DNA from: Punica granatum
Lineage: Eukaryota > Streptophyta > Magnoliopsida > Myrtales > Lythraceae
Assembly (NCBI RefSeq): GCF_007655135.1
Contig: NC_045134.1
Coordinates: 16,144,568-16,208,567, forward strand
Reading direction: 5' to 3'
Length of the DNA stretch: 64,000 nucleotides
Numbering within the stretch: position 1 is the first letter of the stretch; the number at the start of each line of letters is the position of its first letter. Under the pieces are notes generated by a model. That model ran no database searches and had not been told where the DNA came from. It saw only the letters and a list, made by a program, of their open reading frames with translations. Made by a program: the position numbers and the translations under genes. Below, one piece after another: positions 34,701 through 46,682 of this stretch.

Positions 34701-36952
34701 ACGCGAGAGACCCATCGAAACCCAAATCGGGTCAAGGAGCATTCGGCCAATCACCCTTGGGGGGGGGTGGCCGACTCCTCCATGACCTCTTTTGGAGTTA
34801 CGGTTGGCCTCTTCATCATTCCAAAGTCGATCCTTGGAATTGTTCGTAATTACGCTTCCTTTTAATCATTGTCTATACGTTTATTATTTGCCAGGCATGT
34901 CGGTTTCGGATAACCACCCATCAAATCCACATATCGCTCATCAAAACCGTAATCGCAATGTGGAACAATAACCACCGAAGAATCTCACAAACGGGGAAAT
35001 GGGACGTGTTATTCGATTAATTAAATTACTTGGACTAAATAATTGGATAAATTGATTATTAATTTGTAAGCGCGTCGATGGCTCATGGAACGGCGGGAAT
35101 GCCCTTTTCCTTAAAAAGCCCACAATTTCAAAATATCGAGACGTGCAACACGAATACAATCGACGTCTAGCGAGTACTCGCGTGTTACGACTTGAGTCCA
35201 GGCCCGATTTGAGGCGGCCCGAGTCGAGACGCGCGAATCCCCCCTAGACTTCTTCGTGTCACACGATCTTCAATTTGCACGCGAACATCACACGTTTTAT
35301 TATCTAAGGGCATAACCGTCATTCCATGATTCATCCACATCCTAGACGTTAGGAAGTTGGAAACACCTCGATCCATGGGCGAGAAAGGGCAACCCGTTCG
35401 GGGGTGAGTCTCATTCGCACGGCCCGTTCCGTTCATTTTCAATGTTTCTATCTTCCTATCGTAGATTCGGCGGTGAACCTTTTATTTCAGTTATAAAATA
35501 CGAAGAACCGGATTAATCATGTATTTGACTTAAACAAACATTAGGTAATGGATAGGTGGAATGCTAGATTCCAATCTAGAGTCAAAAATAAAAGTTTGGC
35601 TAATTCGGTGAAGCCGCAGTGACACCCCACCGAATAGAAGTCCTAAAACAAATTCACACATGTAATTGGCTTAGAACCCTATTCTAGCCCTCCCTCTATG
35701 CTTGCCTAGGATAGATACATTGTTTGTTAATCAACCCCGGTTAATAACTGATTAAACCACGTACATCCGACTTAATACACCACTTGTCTGTATTCACCGG
35801 CATTTGTCAGTTATTGTCTGTTTTCGTTAGTTTTATCATTTTTCTTCTGTTTTCCATTTGTCTTTGCTAATTTGTTGCGGTTTGAGCCCGAGGCCATAGG
35901 TTACGTGTTGCACGGGGTCCAACGCCCCAAACCACCGAACACGAGGTCCAACGTCTCCCAACTCACTGAGCGCGTGCAACCCGAGTGCGGAATGGGATCT
36001 AGCCTCGAGTCACCATCACACTCCAAATATGGCCTATGTGGAAGGCAATTTGGATTGGATGTGTGAAACGTGTTTAGATATCACCCGGGAGCTCGATCGG
36101 TCCAACGGTTACAGCAGGAACTAATCGGTTCTCCTGCAAACCGTCGGTTCGATTGGACCCGACCCCCGGCTCTTTGAGCCCGCGTTGCCTTAATTTATTC
36201 ATTGGTCATTCAAAACACACGGTGAGCCGGAGCGGAATATTGGCCCAACGCAAACCGATCGGGATCCATTTACTTTATTCAGTTGTATTCTGTAATTATT
36301 CGAGGGTACATTGTGAGGATCTTATTGGTACATTGTGAGGATCTTATTTGTACATCTATTCATTTGTAAGGATCCCCGATCGGCAAGCGAGAGGTCCGAG
36401 TGTTGAACCGGTCAAGTTGGTCTATTAATGCCTAGAGATGAGTAAGCTCGAATACTCGCGGTTTCGGTTCACACAGAGAGTCGACCGCCGTGGTTTGACG
36501 AACTATAAACGCTAGGATAGTGAACCGATTCCTCGACGCACAAGCCTACTCATCTTTCGGGTTCTTGGCCCAACTTGATCAATTCATCGACTTTACGGTG
36601 TCAAAACGAGCGAGTCAAGTGCGACCCTAAATCACGTGGTAAATAAATAAAAACGGCAAGCCTAGCAAACTAGAGTACCGAAAGGGCATGCGGGATATAG
36701 GCCCGCACGTAATAGAACCCTCGAATTCGGAATTTTCTGTTCCGCATGACCATTGCCTTAGCATTTAGGTGTACCTCGTACCCCTAGACCCGGGCGACTC
36801 AACGGCCCTCGACCTACGGGTCGTAAACAGTAAGTGGTAACTCCTTCTCACGTGCGTCCGTCTCGCGTTCCCGGGAAGGTGGGCACTCCCGAGCCGCGTT
36901 GCATAGGCTTCGCGCACGCGTGCCCCGACGAGATGAAATTCGGATGCGCACA
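31732..36952 (+). repeat. Solo Ogre-type LTR with target-site duplication
   Basis: This 5221-bp plus-strand LTR runs from TGTCAGCACC to ATGCGCACA. It is homologous end to end, in reverse orientation, to the LTR of Ogre A. It is flanked by TCGCC on both sides (31727-31731 and 36953-36957), a 5-base duplication as expected for gypsy integration. No internal Ogre sequence is present, so it is a solo LTR left by recombination between two LTRs. A TATA box is at 33202-33208, followed by CT-rich sequence. Confidence 0.9.
33202..33208 (+). promoter_or_regulatory. TATA box of the solo LTR
   Basis: TATAAAG on the plus strand has CT-rich start-region sequence at 33230-33290. In principle it could drive transcription into the reverse-transcriptase remnant on its right. 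Confidence 0.5.
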
Positions 36953-38482
36953 TCGCCCTTCCTAGTTCTGTTGTTTCTCTTTGCAGGAGTATGAGGATGT
37001 CTTTCCCGAGGAAACACCACATGGGTTACCTCCAATCCGAGGGATTGAACATCAAATTGATTTTGTTCTCGGTGCGACAATTCCAAACCAACCAGCCTAT
37101 AAGAGCAATCCTGATGAGACAAAGGAGCTTCAACGGCGGGTAAGTGAGTTATTGGAGAAAGGGTACGTGAGGGAAAGCATGAGTCCATGCGCCGTTCCGG
37201 TTATACTTGTACCTAAAAAGGATGGGACGTGGAGGATGTGCATTGATTGCCGAGCAATCAACAATATAACGGTAAAGTATCGTCATATTATTCCTCGCTT
37301 AGATGATATATTAGATGAGCTGCATGGTTCTTGTGTATTTTCTAAAATTGATTTAAAGAGTGGTTATCATCAGATTATAATGAAAGAATGAGATGAATGG
37401 AAAACTGTCTTTAAAACAAAATATGGTTTGTATGAATGGTTAGTTATGCTTTTTGGTTTGACTAATGCTCCGAGCACTTTTATGAGACTTATAAATCATG
37501 TTTTGCGTGCATTTATAGGTAGATTTGTTGTTGTGTACTTTGATGATATACTCGTTTACAGCAAAAACTTAGATAATCATAAGGTACATTTGAAATCTAT
37601 TTTAGATGTGTTTAGGAATGAAAAGTTATTTGCTAATATGAAGAAGTGTACTTTTTGCACCGATAAGCTTGTATTTTTGGGATTTGTTGTTAGTGCACAA
37701 GGTATACAAGTTGATGAAGAGAAGGTACATACAATCCAAGAGTGGCCTAGTCCCACAAGTGTAGGTAATGTTCGTAGTTTTCATGGACTTGCTAGCTTTT
37801 ACAGGCGGTTCGTGAAGGACTTTAGTAGTATAGCCACACCACTTACTGAAGTGATCAAAAAGAACGTTGGATTTAGATGGGAAGAAGAACAAGAGAAGGC
37901 GTTTCAGTTAATCAAAGAGAATCTGACCAATGCTCCTTTATTATCTTTACTTAACTTTTCTAAAACTTTTGAGATTGAATGTGATGCTTCAGGTGTTGGT
38001 ATAGGTGCAATTCTCACACAGGAAGGCCGACCAACTGCTAACTTCAGCGAAAAACTAAGCGGGACAATCCTAAACTATCCAACTTATGATAAGGAGCAAT
38101 ATGCAAAACACACCAACAAGGGGCGTCATAAACTGATTTTCGAACCTGGAGATTGGGTTTGGTTGCATATGAGGAAAGTGAGATTTCCGGCCCGAAGACG
38201 TTCCTAATTACTTTCGAGAGGGGATGGTCCTTTCCAAGTCCTAGAGCGCATCAATGACAATGCTTACAAACTAGATTTACCTGGTGAGAACAATGTAAGT
38301 GCTACTTTTAATGTTGCTGATTTACATCATATTGATGTAGGTGATGATTTGAGGGCAAATCCTTTTCGAGATGAGGGGAATGATGCAAATCGTAGCACGA
38401 CTTCAAGGGATCCAGTTCAAGTTCCAATTGGACCGATTACGCGAGCACGAGCAAAGAAGTTTAAAGATGATCTCAACGGCCT
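36953..38482 (+). pseudogene. Reverse transcriptase and integrase C-terminus of element F
   Basis: Gypsy reverse transcriptase is clear, with VPKKDGTWRMCIDCRAIN at about 37210, then FSKIDLKSGYHQI, and the catalytic FDDI preceded by VVY at about 37540. After the RNase H start ([14 protein letters not shown]) the frame jumps at about 38095 to the integrase C-terminal GKRK-type segment ([15 protein letters not shown]), so the rest of RNase H and the integrase core are absent. Further damage includes a stop at 37389-37391, a stop after RFPARRRS at about 38205, and an apparent one-base loss near 36980. The polyprotein end (ITRARAKKF) is cut by LTR C. Confidence 0.88.
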
Positions 38483-41400
38483 TGTCAGCACCCCATTTTA
38501 GCCCACTGGCTTCCTACACGAGAATCTCCGACCAAAGCCCGGGTTACTATTCATCACCCGACGATTAGAGGCGAACATGCGGGCACAGAGACATGAATTA
38601 CAGGAGAAAAGCAGGGTGCACTAAAAAGGCAGAAGAGAGCCGTCAAAAGAACAGACAAACAAGGAACCCCGAAAGCGGCGGAGCCTGCACTGTGGCACTA
38701 TTCATCATCGAATCACTGAAACACCGAAAGGTGCCCAATATGGGACTCTAAAAATCCCTCTCATTGCCAAAATGACCAACGACACGTCCGGGCGCGTTCC
38801 GGGGGCATCCCGCGTAAGCCGGGACACCCCCGATCTCTCACGAACGCCTTTTCTAACAGGGCTCCCGGGGCCCGATCCACTGACAAGTAAACGGCACCCC
38901 AAAACGGGCCTACAGGCACCCAGGGACTACCGGGGTCATGGAACAAGTTTCAGACGACCTTTCAGAACTCTATAGGGTTTCCCGAGGGACGTTTCAGTGG
39001 TAGCAAACGCCTCCCCGGTGAATCTTCGGGGCACATCCACAAAAAACAGAGACCACAGCGACCCCCGAACGCCTCAATACATTGGGGAACACTGAGAAAG
39101 CCCCGGTCACAAGTCCCTAGGTCTTCCCGGGGCAACAGTCTTCGGTCGGGGACGACGAGCCAACGATCCCCCACGAGGCAAAAGGGTCACCGAAACGAAC
39201 ATTAAGATGCACAAAGAGCAATCGGGGACCGGGGACGCTCAACTCCACTCCGAATGTCCGAACAGGGCAAAACCGACTCTCGAGGCGCCGAGTCGCCCGA
39301 ACATTCGTTCACACGACGTATGGCGATATTAGGCTCATTCAAATCCTCTTCGTTCAAGCATTCCAAATCTATAAATTAATCGGACATCGGAGATCGGACG
39401 CGCGTTCAATCAAGTCTCAAGCTTTTTCTGACTTTTCTCTTAGTCAAATGGGACCCACAGCTCAGCCAAGCCAAGCCTCCAAGCCACGGCTCAATCCCTA
39501 AGCCACGGCTCAATCCCAAAATTCGGTGGCTCAAACTCAAGAAGCTCCCTCCACCACACAAATTCAAATATCTCTTACACCCTCTTACACATCTCTCTCA
39601 TCCATCACCTCCCATTTCCCTTCTCTTCCTTTCCCCACACTCAACAAGACAACTTCCCCACCCTAATATTCCCTCCAAAATTCGGAACCCCTAAGCACAC
39701 CCCTCTAATTGCACTTAAACTCAATAATTTGGCTCATTAAGGCATCCTATAAGTGCCTAATTGCAAGACACTTTAATCACAACTCCTCTCGCACTCTCTC
39801 TCTAGCTTTCTCACTCAAAAAACTCTCTCAAATTCCTCTCAAACTCCAACAATTCGTCCAGCTTTCCCTCAGCCCAAAACCAAGGCAAAATTGCCGGAAA
39901 ACTCAACCGTTTTCCGGCGATCGCCACTTAACCCGAACCAAACTTGACCAAACTTTATATCCCACATGTATTCGACCTCCCGAGTCCATTTCCGGTGTTA
40001 GTTTCGGCATTTAAAGCTTCCAGCATGCAGTTCCAGTCCAGTCCAGAATCGGGTCCCTAGGGAGTTTCCCGGTTTCTAGGCGAGTTCCTCCTTCTCGACT
40101 TATCCGAGCCTCAAACAAACTTCATATCCCACATGTATTCGACCTCCCGAGTCCATTTCCGGCCTTAGATTTTCATTTGGAAGCTTCCAGCAGTCTGTTT
40201 TGCCCCTGTCCAGAATCGGGCTCCCTAGACGGTTTCACGGCTTCCCGGGCTTCTTCGACGCCATTCCTTCCCACGACCATGGCGAGTCGTGCCATCACTT
40301 TCTAAGGGTTCCTCATGACCCTCACTCTCCCCCGTGACGAGGTGGTCACGTGCCGAGAGCCGCTCATCCGCGCAAGACCGCCCTTTTTCAATCTTTTCAT
40401 TTACCGGGTTTCCACAGTTTTTTTTTATCGGTTTCTCTTTGCATTTCCGGTTAAAATCAGTCATGCGCACGCCACAAGCTGGTCACGAACACCAAGAGCA
40501 GTCCCTTAGGAGTCGGAGGAACTCGAGCCAGCTTGGTGCAACACCCGGAGCCCCCTTTGCAGCCGTTTCAACCCAAACAGCCCAGTCGGGTCTGTCCCTC
40601 TGATTTTCTTTTCTGACCGGAACTTTGCAGAATCATACAGGTTAGCTCGGGTTGAATCTCACTACGAGCCACCTATCACCGTGATCCTCAGTCAATTAGG
40701 AGTCCAATGCCACCGACCATGCATCAAAATACCACCAGGAGCCTCCGGGACAACCATTTCTTTCCGACCTGCCCAGTCGGGTCAGTTCCGCCTAGTTGGT
40801 TCTGTTTTCTGCTAACTAACCCGATTTTGTTTTTAATTTCCAGAAAATATACATGTCCAATCCTCATAAAACCACCACAGGCATGATCCTCAGTCAGTTA
40901 GGAGTCCAATGCCACCGACCTCGCGTCAAAAGTCCATCGGGAGCCTCCTATAGAGTCTTTTCTTTATCGGGTGCCAGTCGGGTCTGTTTTGCCCCGACTG
41001 GGTCTGTCCCTTTTTTTTACTGATCCAACTTTGCTTTTGATTTCCGGAAAATCTACGCAAGCAATCTTCACGAAACCAGCGCTGGCGTGATCCTTAGTCT
41101 CTTGGGAATCCAACGAAACTGGTCCAGTGCGAAAATTCCATCCCGATCAACTGGTACAGCCCCGACAAGCCGGACTGCCAGTCGGGTCTGTCGCCGACCG
41201 GACTTCACTGATTCGGGTCTGTTCGTTCCAGGGGGCAGAATCGACTTCCCGAAGCCTTTTTTCCAGCTTTCCTCGACTTTTCTCGCATCCCGGGGATAGG
41301 TATAATCATTCCCGACTTAGAGAAGTTAGGACTTTTACGTTCTCTTTGCGTTTGTGGGGAGATAAGGAGGTCCATGACCGATTCGCATGCAAGTTTATGT

Positions 41401-41510
41401 TTTATGTGTCTTTTACATCGTATTATGCATGTATTCATCGTATATAGTGCTAGCATGTCGGGAAATAGTTTGAATCGGAGTCGAGGAGACCTCGTTGGCT
41501 CAAGCAAGCC
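38483..41510 (+). repeat. Truncated LTR C (Ogre B-like)
   Basis: It begins TGTCAGCACC on the plus strand, directly after the integrase end of element F. It resembles the Ogre B LTR in reverse, including the subrepeats with ggagtccaatgccaccgacc at 40690-41110 and the TATA box at 39748-39753. Similarity stops at about 41510, after the shared phrase ggctcaagcaagccaa. The remaining 3-4 kb of LTR and its CA end are missing. Confidence 0.78.
39748..39753 (+). promoter_or_regulatory. TATA box of LTR C
   Basis: TATAAG within CCTATAAGTG is followed by CT-rich sequence at 39775-39845. It matches the Ogre B LTR promoter. Confidence 0.45.
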
Positions 41511-42503
41511 AACTGGATTTCTCATATTGCTTTCTGAGTTGCTTGGGCGATTCCGGAGATCACTGTGATATCTGTTTGTCGAGATTGGGCCTCTAAGGAC
41601 ATGAAAAGTGCATCTGTGACCTTTAAAGCACTGCTCGGGGGCTCTAGATGAGTTGTGTGATTCATTCCGACGATTTCACATTGAGCGTTGAGATAAGTGG
41701 CATTGGAATTGCCAACCATCCGGCGTCAAGTTTCCCCAAAGAGGACCTCCGGATATGGATTTCCACTGAAAATGGTCTTTTGTGCTCCTCAGAGGTTACT
41801 CGGGAAATCGAGAAGGGTTTTGCTGTCTGTTTTGCCCAATTGCAAATGTCCGCTGGAGTTTTCAGGGCAATGTAGTGTGAACTTCGTTTGCCGTAATTCA
41901 GTCAGATCAGTCTCCAGTTATGCTCTTCCGAAGAGGGGTATGCCAGTTTTGTCGCTCGGAAGTCATTCAGGGTGTTTGTATGGCTTCCAAAAGACAATCT
42001 GAAGCACTGCTCGTGCTCTGTATGATTGTGGGGCATGGCCGCATCTGATATTTGAAATTAACTTTTCTCTGAGAAACCGGCATTTTTGGACTTCCACTGA
42101 AAAGTTGTTTGTATACAAAAAGTTGTTCTGTATAGAGCAGATGATTTGCGAAATGCGTTTGAAGACACTTTTCATCTGTTTGGCATCGATGTGGGTTTTT
42201 GAAATCCAATATTGGCTATCTTCCGACGGACGAGCGAATTATCGAAAAATAGGATTGTCCATGTAGTACACTGGAAATGCCGATTTTGGACATTGTTGAG
42301 CTCTCTAGTCACTCTGTTACCCTTTGGTGACCCCTGGAGTCCTTCTGTCACATGTGCATGTCTTCTGCTCAATTTTGCCGACTTGAGGATGAATAGTGAT
42401 TTCTTGCTCTGCCGAGCCGTTTTCTGTATTCCTGCTCAAGTCATAGTCTGGACCATTGCTAATATCGTTGTTTGGAATGGTGAGCCAAAATGGGGTGCTG
42501 ACA
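41511..42503 (-). repeat. Truncated LTR D, opposite orientation to LTR C
   Basis: The minus strand begins TGTCAGCACC at 42503. The outer 470 bases match 29744-30219. It joins LTR C head-to-head at about 41510. The 189-codon plus-strand frame at 42212-42781 runs across its end and is not supported as a gene. Confidence 0.72.
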
Positions 42504-42979
42504 TGGCGTCTTCCTATATATCGAGGTTCTTGTTTCACAATAAACAACGGGTTGAGGTCAGTTATACCAAGGTTCTTGTTTATATTGTAAACAACGGGTT
42601 GGGGGTTCGTCAATCAAATCTGATCGTGGAACGATCTTGGGTTCCTTTAGTTGTCGGGTCTCGTCATTCTTGGCGGGAATCGCATCAAAATTCTTATGCT
42701 ATTTTCGAGCTTTGTTGCCCGCATCATCCTCGAAAAATTGTGTTAGCCAAATTACATTTGCATCACTTTAAAACAGTTTGATTTGCTTAAAAGAAATGCA
42801 TGAAAAGTTTCTACATGGGTACTTTTTGTGGTGATTCAATTAACGTTTCTATCACGGCCATAGCAACAGTTTGATTTGTTCACATGAAGTGCTTACTTGC
42901 ATCAATTCGACTTACTATAAACATAATGATTAAATTTCTATATTTGCTTGTTCTATGAATCTTTAATGCAGGCAAATTT

Positions 42980-43390
42980 ATGGGAGAAGGAAGTATGTCT
43001 AGTCCAGAGTTTCCTAATCTGATTTATATCTCGAGTGATGACGAGCTAGAAACTGAAGAAGAACTAGAAGAGGATACCAGTGAAGATTTAATCAAACAAC
43101 ATATGGAGGAAGAATTTGAAGAACATATGTTTGAAATTGCAGAAAATGACATGAAAGGTAAGGAAGGAGGACAATCTTCTAGTTGGATGGCACTATGTAA
43201 CGAATCATTGGAGCCAATTTGGCCGAAGGAAGATGTACAATTACCTCATTTTTCATCTCTAAATGAAGATGGGTGTCGTCTAGAAGGAGAAATATGCTCT
43301 TTGATAGACGAACTTATCAACCGAGTAGACATTTTAAACCACACCCTGCATTTGACAAAGTCCAAAGTCGAGAGATTTTTTGAGAAGTGA
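42980..43390 (+). CDS. Acidic 136-residue protein, unknown; possible last exon
   Basis: Open frame of 136 codons, strongly acidic at the N-terminal half (IYISSDDELETEEELEED), then a serine/tryptophan patch and a helical leucine-containing tail ending KVERFFEK. No family is recognised. A plausible splice acceptor (aatgcag, 42965-42971) precedes it after a T-rich stretch, and AATAAA occurs at about 43458, so it could be the terminal exon of a small gene or a captured gene fragment. It lies outside any retrotransposon domain I can identify. The upstream exon is not found, because LTR D occupies the sequence to the left. It could also be a chance frame or a rare accessory frame of element F. Confidence 0.4.
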   Translation: MGEGSMSSPEFPNLIYISSDDELETEEELEEDTSEDLIKQHMEEEFEEHMFEIAENDMKGKEGGQSSSWMALCNESLEPIWPKEDVQLPHFSSLNEDGCRLEGEICSLIDELINRVDILNHTLHLTKSKVERFFEK

Positions 43391-44820
43391 TGTAGGCTCG
43401 GTAGAGGACATGCCATGTCATACGCCTTTGTTTAGAGTTTGTTAGTTTTGATTCGAATAAAGTGTCTGCAACACTCGAATGTTCTTTATTCTTATTGTAT
43501 TTGTCAGTGGAAGAATTTCTATGAATCCAATGAGTTTATAAGAGATTGGGTACCACCTATTAACTAGAGTTTTTGAGTTGAAGGTGAGCTCAAACCCATA
43601 TGAGCTTGGTGGAGTTTAACAAATTCAATGCTTTGTGCGCTCTCTTGGCCGAGATTTTGGTTGGAATTTGGTTGAAGGGACACCTTATTTATTTACTTGC
43701 TAGGTCGGGGGTACTTTGCAAAAATTTGAAGATTAGGGAGCAAACCCAAACTCGCTCTCATAAGTCGGAGGGCAATGTGCATTTAACTCTTAATTTTTTA
43801 TTAGCTCGTGGAAGGTAATTGAAAACATCAAAAAGCAATGTACATGTGGTAAAACACCAAACTCGCCTTATCCAAGGTACGTGTTATACAATTGTTACTA
43901 GGTGACATCCCAAGCAATGCTACCAATTTCTTCCGATAATAAAATTATAAATGAATATTACTAATTTATATAAATCCCAATTTTTCGATGAAGGTAATTT
44001 TTGTAAAAATCATGAATTCTCAATTTTCAATAAGTTCATAGACTTCATATAAAAATACATTATCATAAGGGAGTAAGTCTTTTTTCCATTATTTACAATT
44101 GTTTAGCTGATAAGTCTATTTACTAAATAATATTAAATTATATCCTTCAATCCATTTTCATCATTCTTTCTATGCATTGCTGTATCTCAATATATATTAT
44201 CTATTTATGTCTAGTAGAAAGTTTGCTCTATACCCATATGTCTTATCCAATATATGATTTTCGTCCCGTGTATATGATACATGAGAGAAGTTGTCTTGTT
44301 ATTAAGATCTTACGCGTATTTATAAGTGGATGCGTTGGCAAAAATTTAATGCTGTAAGGGTAGCTTATATGCATATATATAACAAATAAGAATGAGTATA
44401 GCTTAATATTGCTAATTAGAATACAATAAGCTAAAATCAATATCTTTCTATTTTTTTTGCTCAATATTTTTCTTTTTATTTATAAAAGAAACGGGACATA
44501 GTATTTTTTAAATTGTCAGGACATAGTGAAAAGTAAAATAGAAAGAAGACATAAAAAGTAATTGAAATGAGGGTTGAGAAAAGTAAGGAACAATTGGAAA
44601 ATGGCTAACACGCGGCATTTCCGTGAGCAAACAAATTAGATTTTGATGTATATATGTAGACACTAGGGCATGTGCCCGTGCTTCACCACAATGCAAAAGT
44701 TCTCTCAAGTAACTTGTTAGATAAATGTAATATTAAGAAATTATTATTTCTTATATTCATTTATTTATATATGATTATAGTATCTTAAAATAATAGATTT
44801 GGAATGTTTATAGGTCTTCT
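43391..44820. other. AT-rich intergenic DNA without recognisable genes
   Basis: Only short frames and AT-rich sequence are visible. The stretch 43560-43620 (with ctcaaacccatatgagcttg) and the phrase actagggcatgtgcccgtgc at 44655-44680 look like remnants of other repeats, but I could not assign a family. Confidence 0.5.
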
Positions 44821-44926
44821 TGTATGGATAAAGAAAAAAAATATTACTTAAATGATCCCGGATTTGATCTGATTCTATTGTTGTTGGGTCTCGCGGCAGG
44901 TTCGTCGAGGTTGGCATCTTTTGCTA

Positions 44927-44948
44927 TCAGAGCTTTAGCTCCAATCCA
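44927..44948 (+). other. Degenerate primer-binding site of element E
   Basis: The sequence tgctatcagagctttagctc closely resembles the initiator-methionine tRNA primer site TGGTATCAGAGC and its usual downstream extension in plant gypsy elements, with G changed to C at the third base. Confidence 0.55.
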
Positions 44949-45791
44949 AGTTTCACTTATCATATTTCGTTCTTGTTATTGTTCTTGTCTCGGGGTTCGG
45001 CAAATCATTGAACGACTTCTTGTTGCTTCGGAAAGGTCTGAAAAAAAATCGTCCAAAAAAAAATACAGAGAAAAAAGGAAAAGAGAAGAAAAAGAAAGTT
45101 AGTAAAAAAAAGGAAAGAAAAAAAAAGAAAGAAAGGAAAGAGTCATTGTTGGCGAAATCTTGACTTTTAAGGAGAAAGAAATTTCCTTAGATATCATTAC
45201 TATTTAAGCAAAGTTGAAAATTCCAAAAGTTTCATTTCGTTTCCTTCCATATCTGCCATTATCCTTGAGTTACCTTCCTTTTTTATATTCTTGTTTACTT
45301 TGATGGACCCCTGACATATAAGGTGCAGTTGGGAAATCTGATATTGTTTTCTTTCAGTTTAATATTTTCCTATCACATTCCTTTCTTACCTCTTAGAATC
45401 ATTCATTCCTTCCATTTCGATACTCTCCATAAGTCTCTTGTTTCCTTATTCCTAGAAATCTTCCTCGAACATCTCGGTTGTTTCGTTAACTTCATTTACC
45501 ACATTATCTAGGTTTGGTTCCTAAATTTGAATCAACTTTTGAAATCAATGATTATAAGTGCTTTGGGATCAAGTGATTTTACTCTTGCGATTGAATTGCT
45601 TAGTTTCTCAGGAACTTTGAGGACAAAATCTAAAGAGGAAAAAGGCAAAAGTGGGTGAGTATATCAGAGGGTAAAAAACCTAAAATTAATTGAAACACGA
45701 GTGCTTGTGTGACATTGAACTAAGTTTAAACACATGAGGGAGAATGTAAGGTTCACTTGTATTTCTACAATTTTACTTGTTGATTTTTACC

Positions 45792-46109
45792 ATGTCACAA
45801 GAGAATACTGGAGGAGCTAATCCAAACAATGGAGAGACTAATCAAAGCATGCTAATCCGAGCCATGCAACAACAATTTGAGTGCATGAATGTGATGCTTG
45901 ATGAGATTTCCGATCGGCTGGAAAGGCGAGATAAGCAGATTGAACAGTTGATAGATGGCTATGAAGCTTCTGGTTCATCTTCTAGTAAATTGAAGTGTGG
46001 TTCTTCTTCGAAGCAAGAAGAGTACGTAGCCTTGAAGTCAAAAAGAGAGAAACGCATGGCCAAGTTTCAAGCCGACAACAGAAATAAAGGTTATATTGCT
46101 TTTCAATGA
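45792..46109 (+). pseudogene. Short gag remnant of element E
   Basis: A frame of about 106 codons starts MSQENTGG and contains a helical charged stretch (DEISDRLERRDKQIEQL), as in the gag N-terminus of element F, then a serine-rich and lysine-rich tail. The capsid core and zinc knuckle are absent. It ends at a stop just before the protease-linker frame. Confidence 0.6.
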
Positions 46110-46139
46110 CCGAAAAATGATGGTCGGAACGTAACACTT

Positions 46140-46682
46140 GTGCTACTTCCATCTCACCAAGTGTATGCGGAGCAACTTCAGTTCAAGTCTGTTGCTTCCA
46201 ATTCAAAGGAAAATGAGAGTATGGCTGAAACAGAAAGAGAAAAAGAGCGTGAACATGAGAGAAAAGAAAGTGAAGTGAAGAAGGAAAAAGAGAGAGGTGA
46301 AAAGAAAAAGATTGAGAGTTCAGCCATGGTAAGGAAAAAGGAAGATAAATTGAGTTTCATTGCAAAAAAGAAAGAGATCAAGAATGCGCTTAAGGAAAAT
46401 AGGCCAATGATATTGTTCTTTAACAAAGAGGCTTATCATTTTACTACTGACCTCGATTCTTCGCCACCCTACATTACTACATCTCTTTTGCAAGAATTCA
46501 AAGATGTTTTTCTCGAGCAAATGCCCCCGGGACAGCCACCAATCAAATGGATTGAGCATCAAATTGACGATAATTCATACAAGTTGGATCTTCTGAGTAT
46601 GTTTCAAGTGAATTCTACTCCAAATGTTTCTTATCTTTCTCCTTTTGATGTGGGTGCAGATTCGAGGACGAATCCTTTTTAG
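46140..46682 (+). pseudogene. Fused pol remnant of element E (linker joined to integrase end)
   Basis: An open stretch of about 180 codons begins with a lysine- and glutamate-rich linker, continues to the start of reverse transcriptase (EFKDVFLEQMPPGQPPIKWI, then EHQID), and jumps at about 46569 to the integrase C-terminus (NSYKLDLLSMFQVN and later SPFDVGADSRTNPF). Compared with element F, everything from reverse transcriptase to integrase is deleted in frame. The sequence 46755-46970 carries the polyprotein tail (NTRARAKQIQQAM). Confidence 0.8.

Larger units (their letters stand above)
30220..38482 (+). mobile_element. Ty3/gypsy element F, internally deleted and interrupted
   Basis: Plus-strand remnants of leader, gag, protease, reverse transcriptase and the integrase C-terminus lie in canonical Ty3/gypsy order. 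A solo LTR (31732-36952) splits it between protease and reverse transcriptase. The middle of gag, and the RNase H-integrase part of pol, are deleted. No LTR of its own is visible: an Ogre-type LTR fragment abuts its left end and LTR C its right end. The polyprotein style resembles chromovirus-type gypsy elements; the exact lineage is not resolved. Confidence 0.8.

Noticed and set aside
42212..42781. 189-codon plus-strand frame
   Set aside because: It starts inside LTR D, on its antisense strand, and crosses the LTR boundary. The part outside has no recognisable domain.
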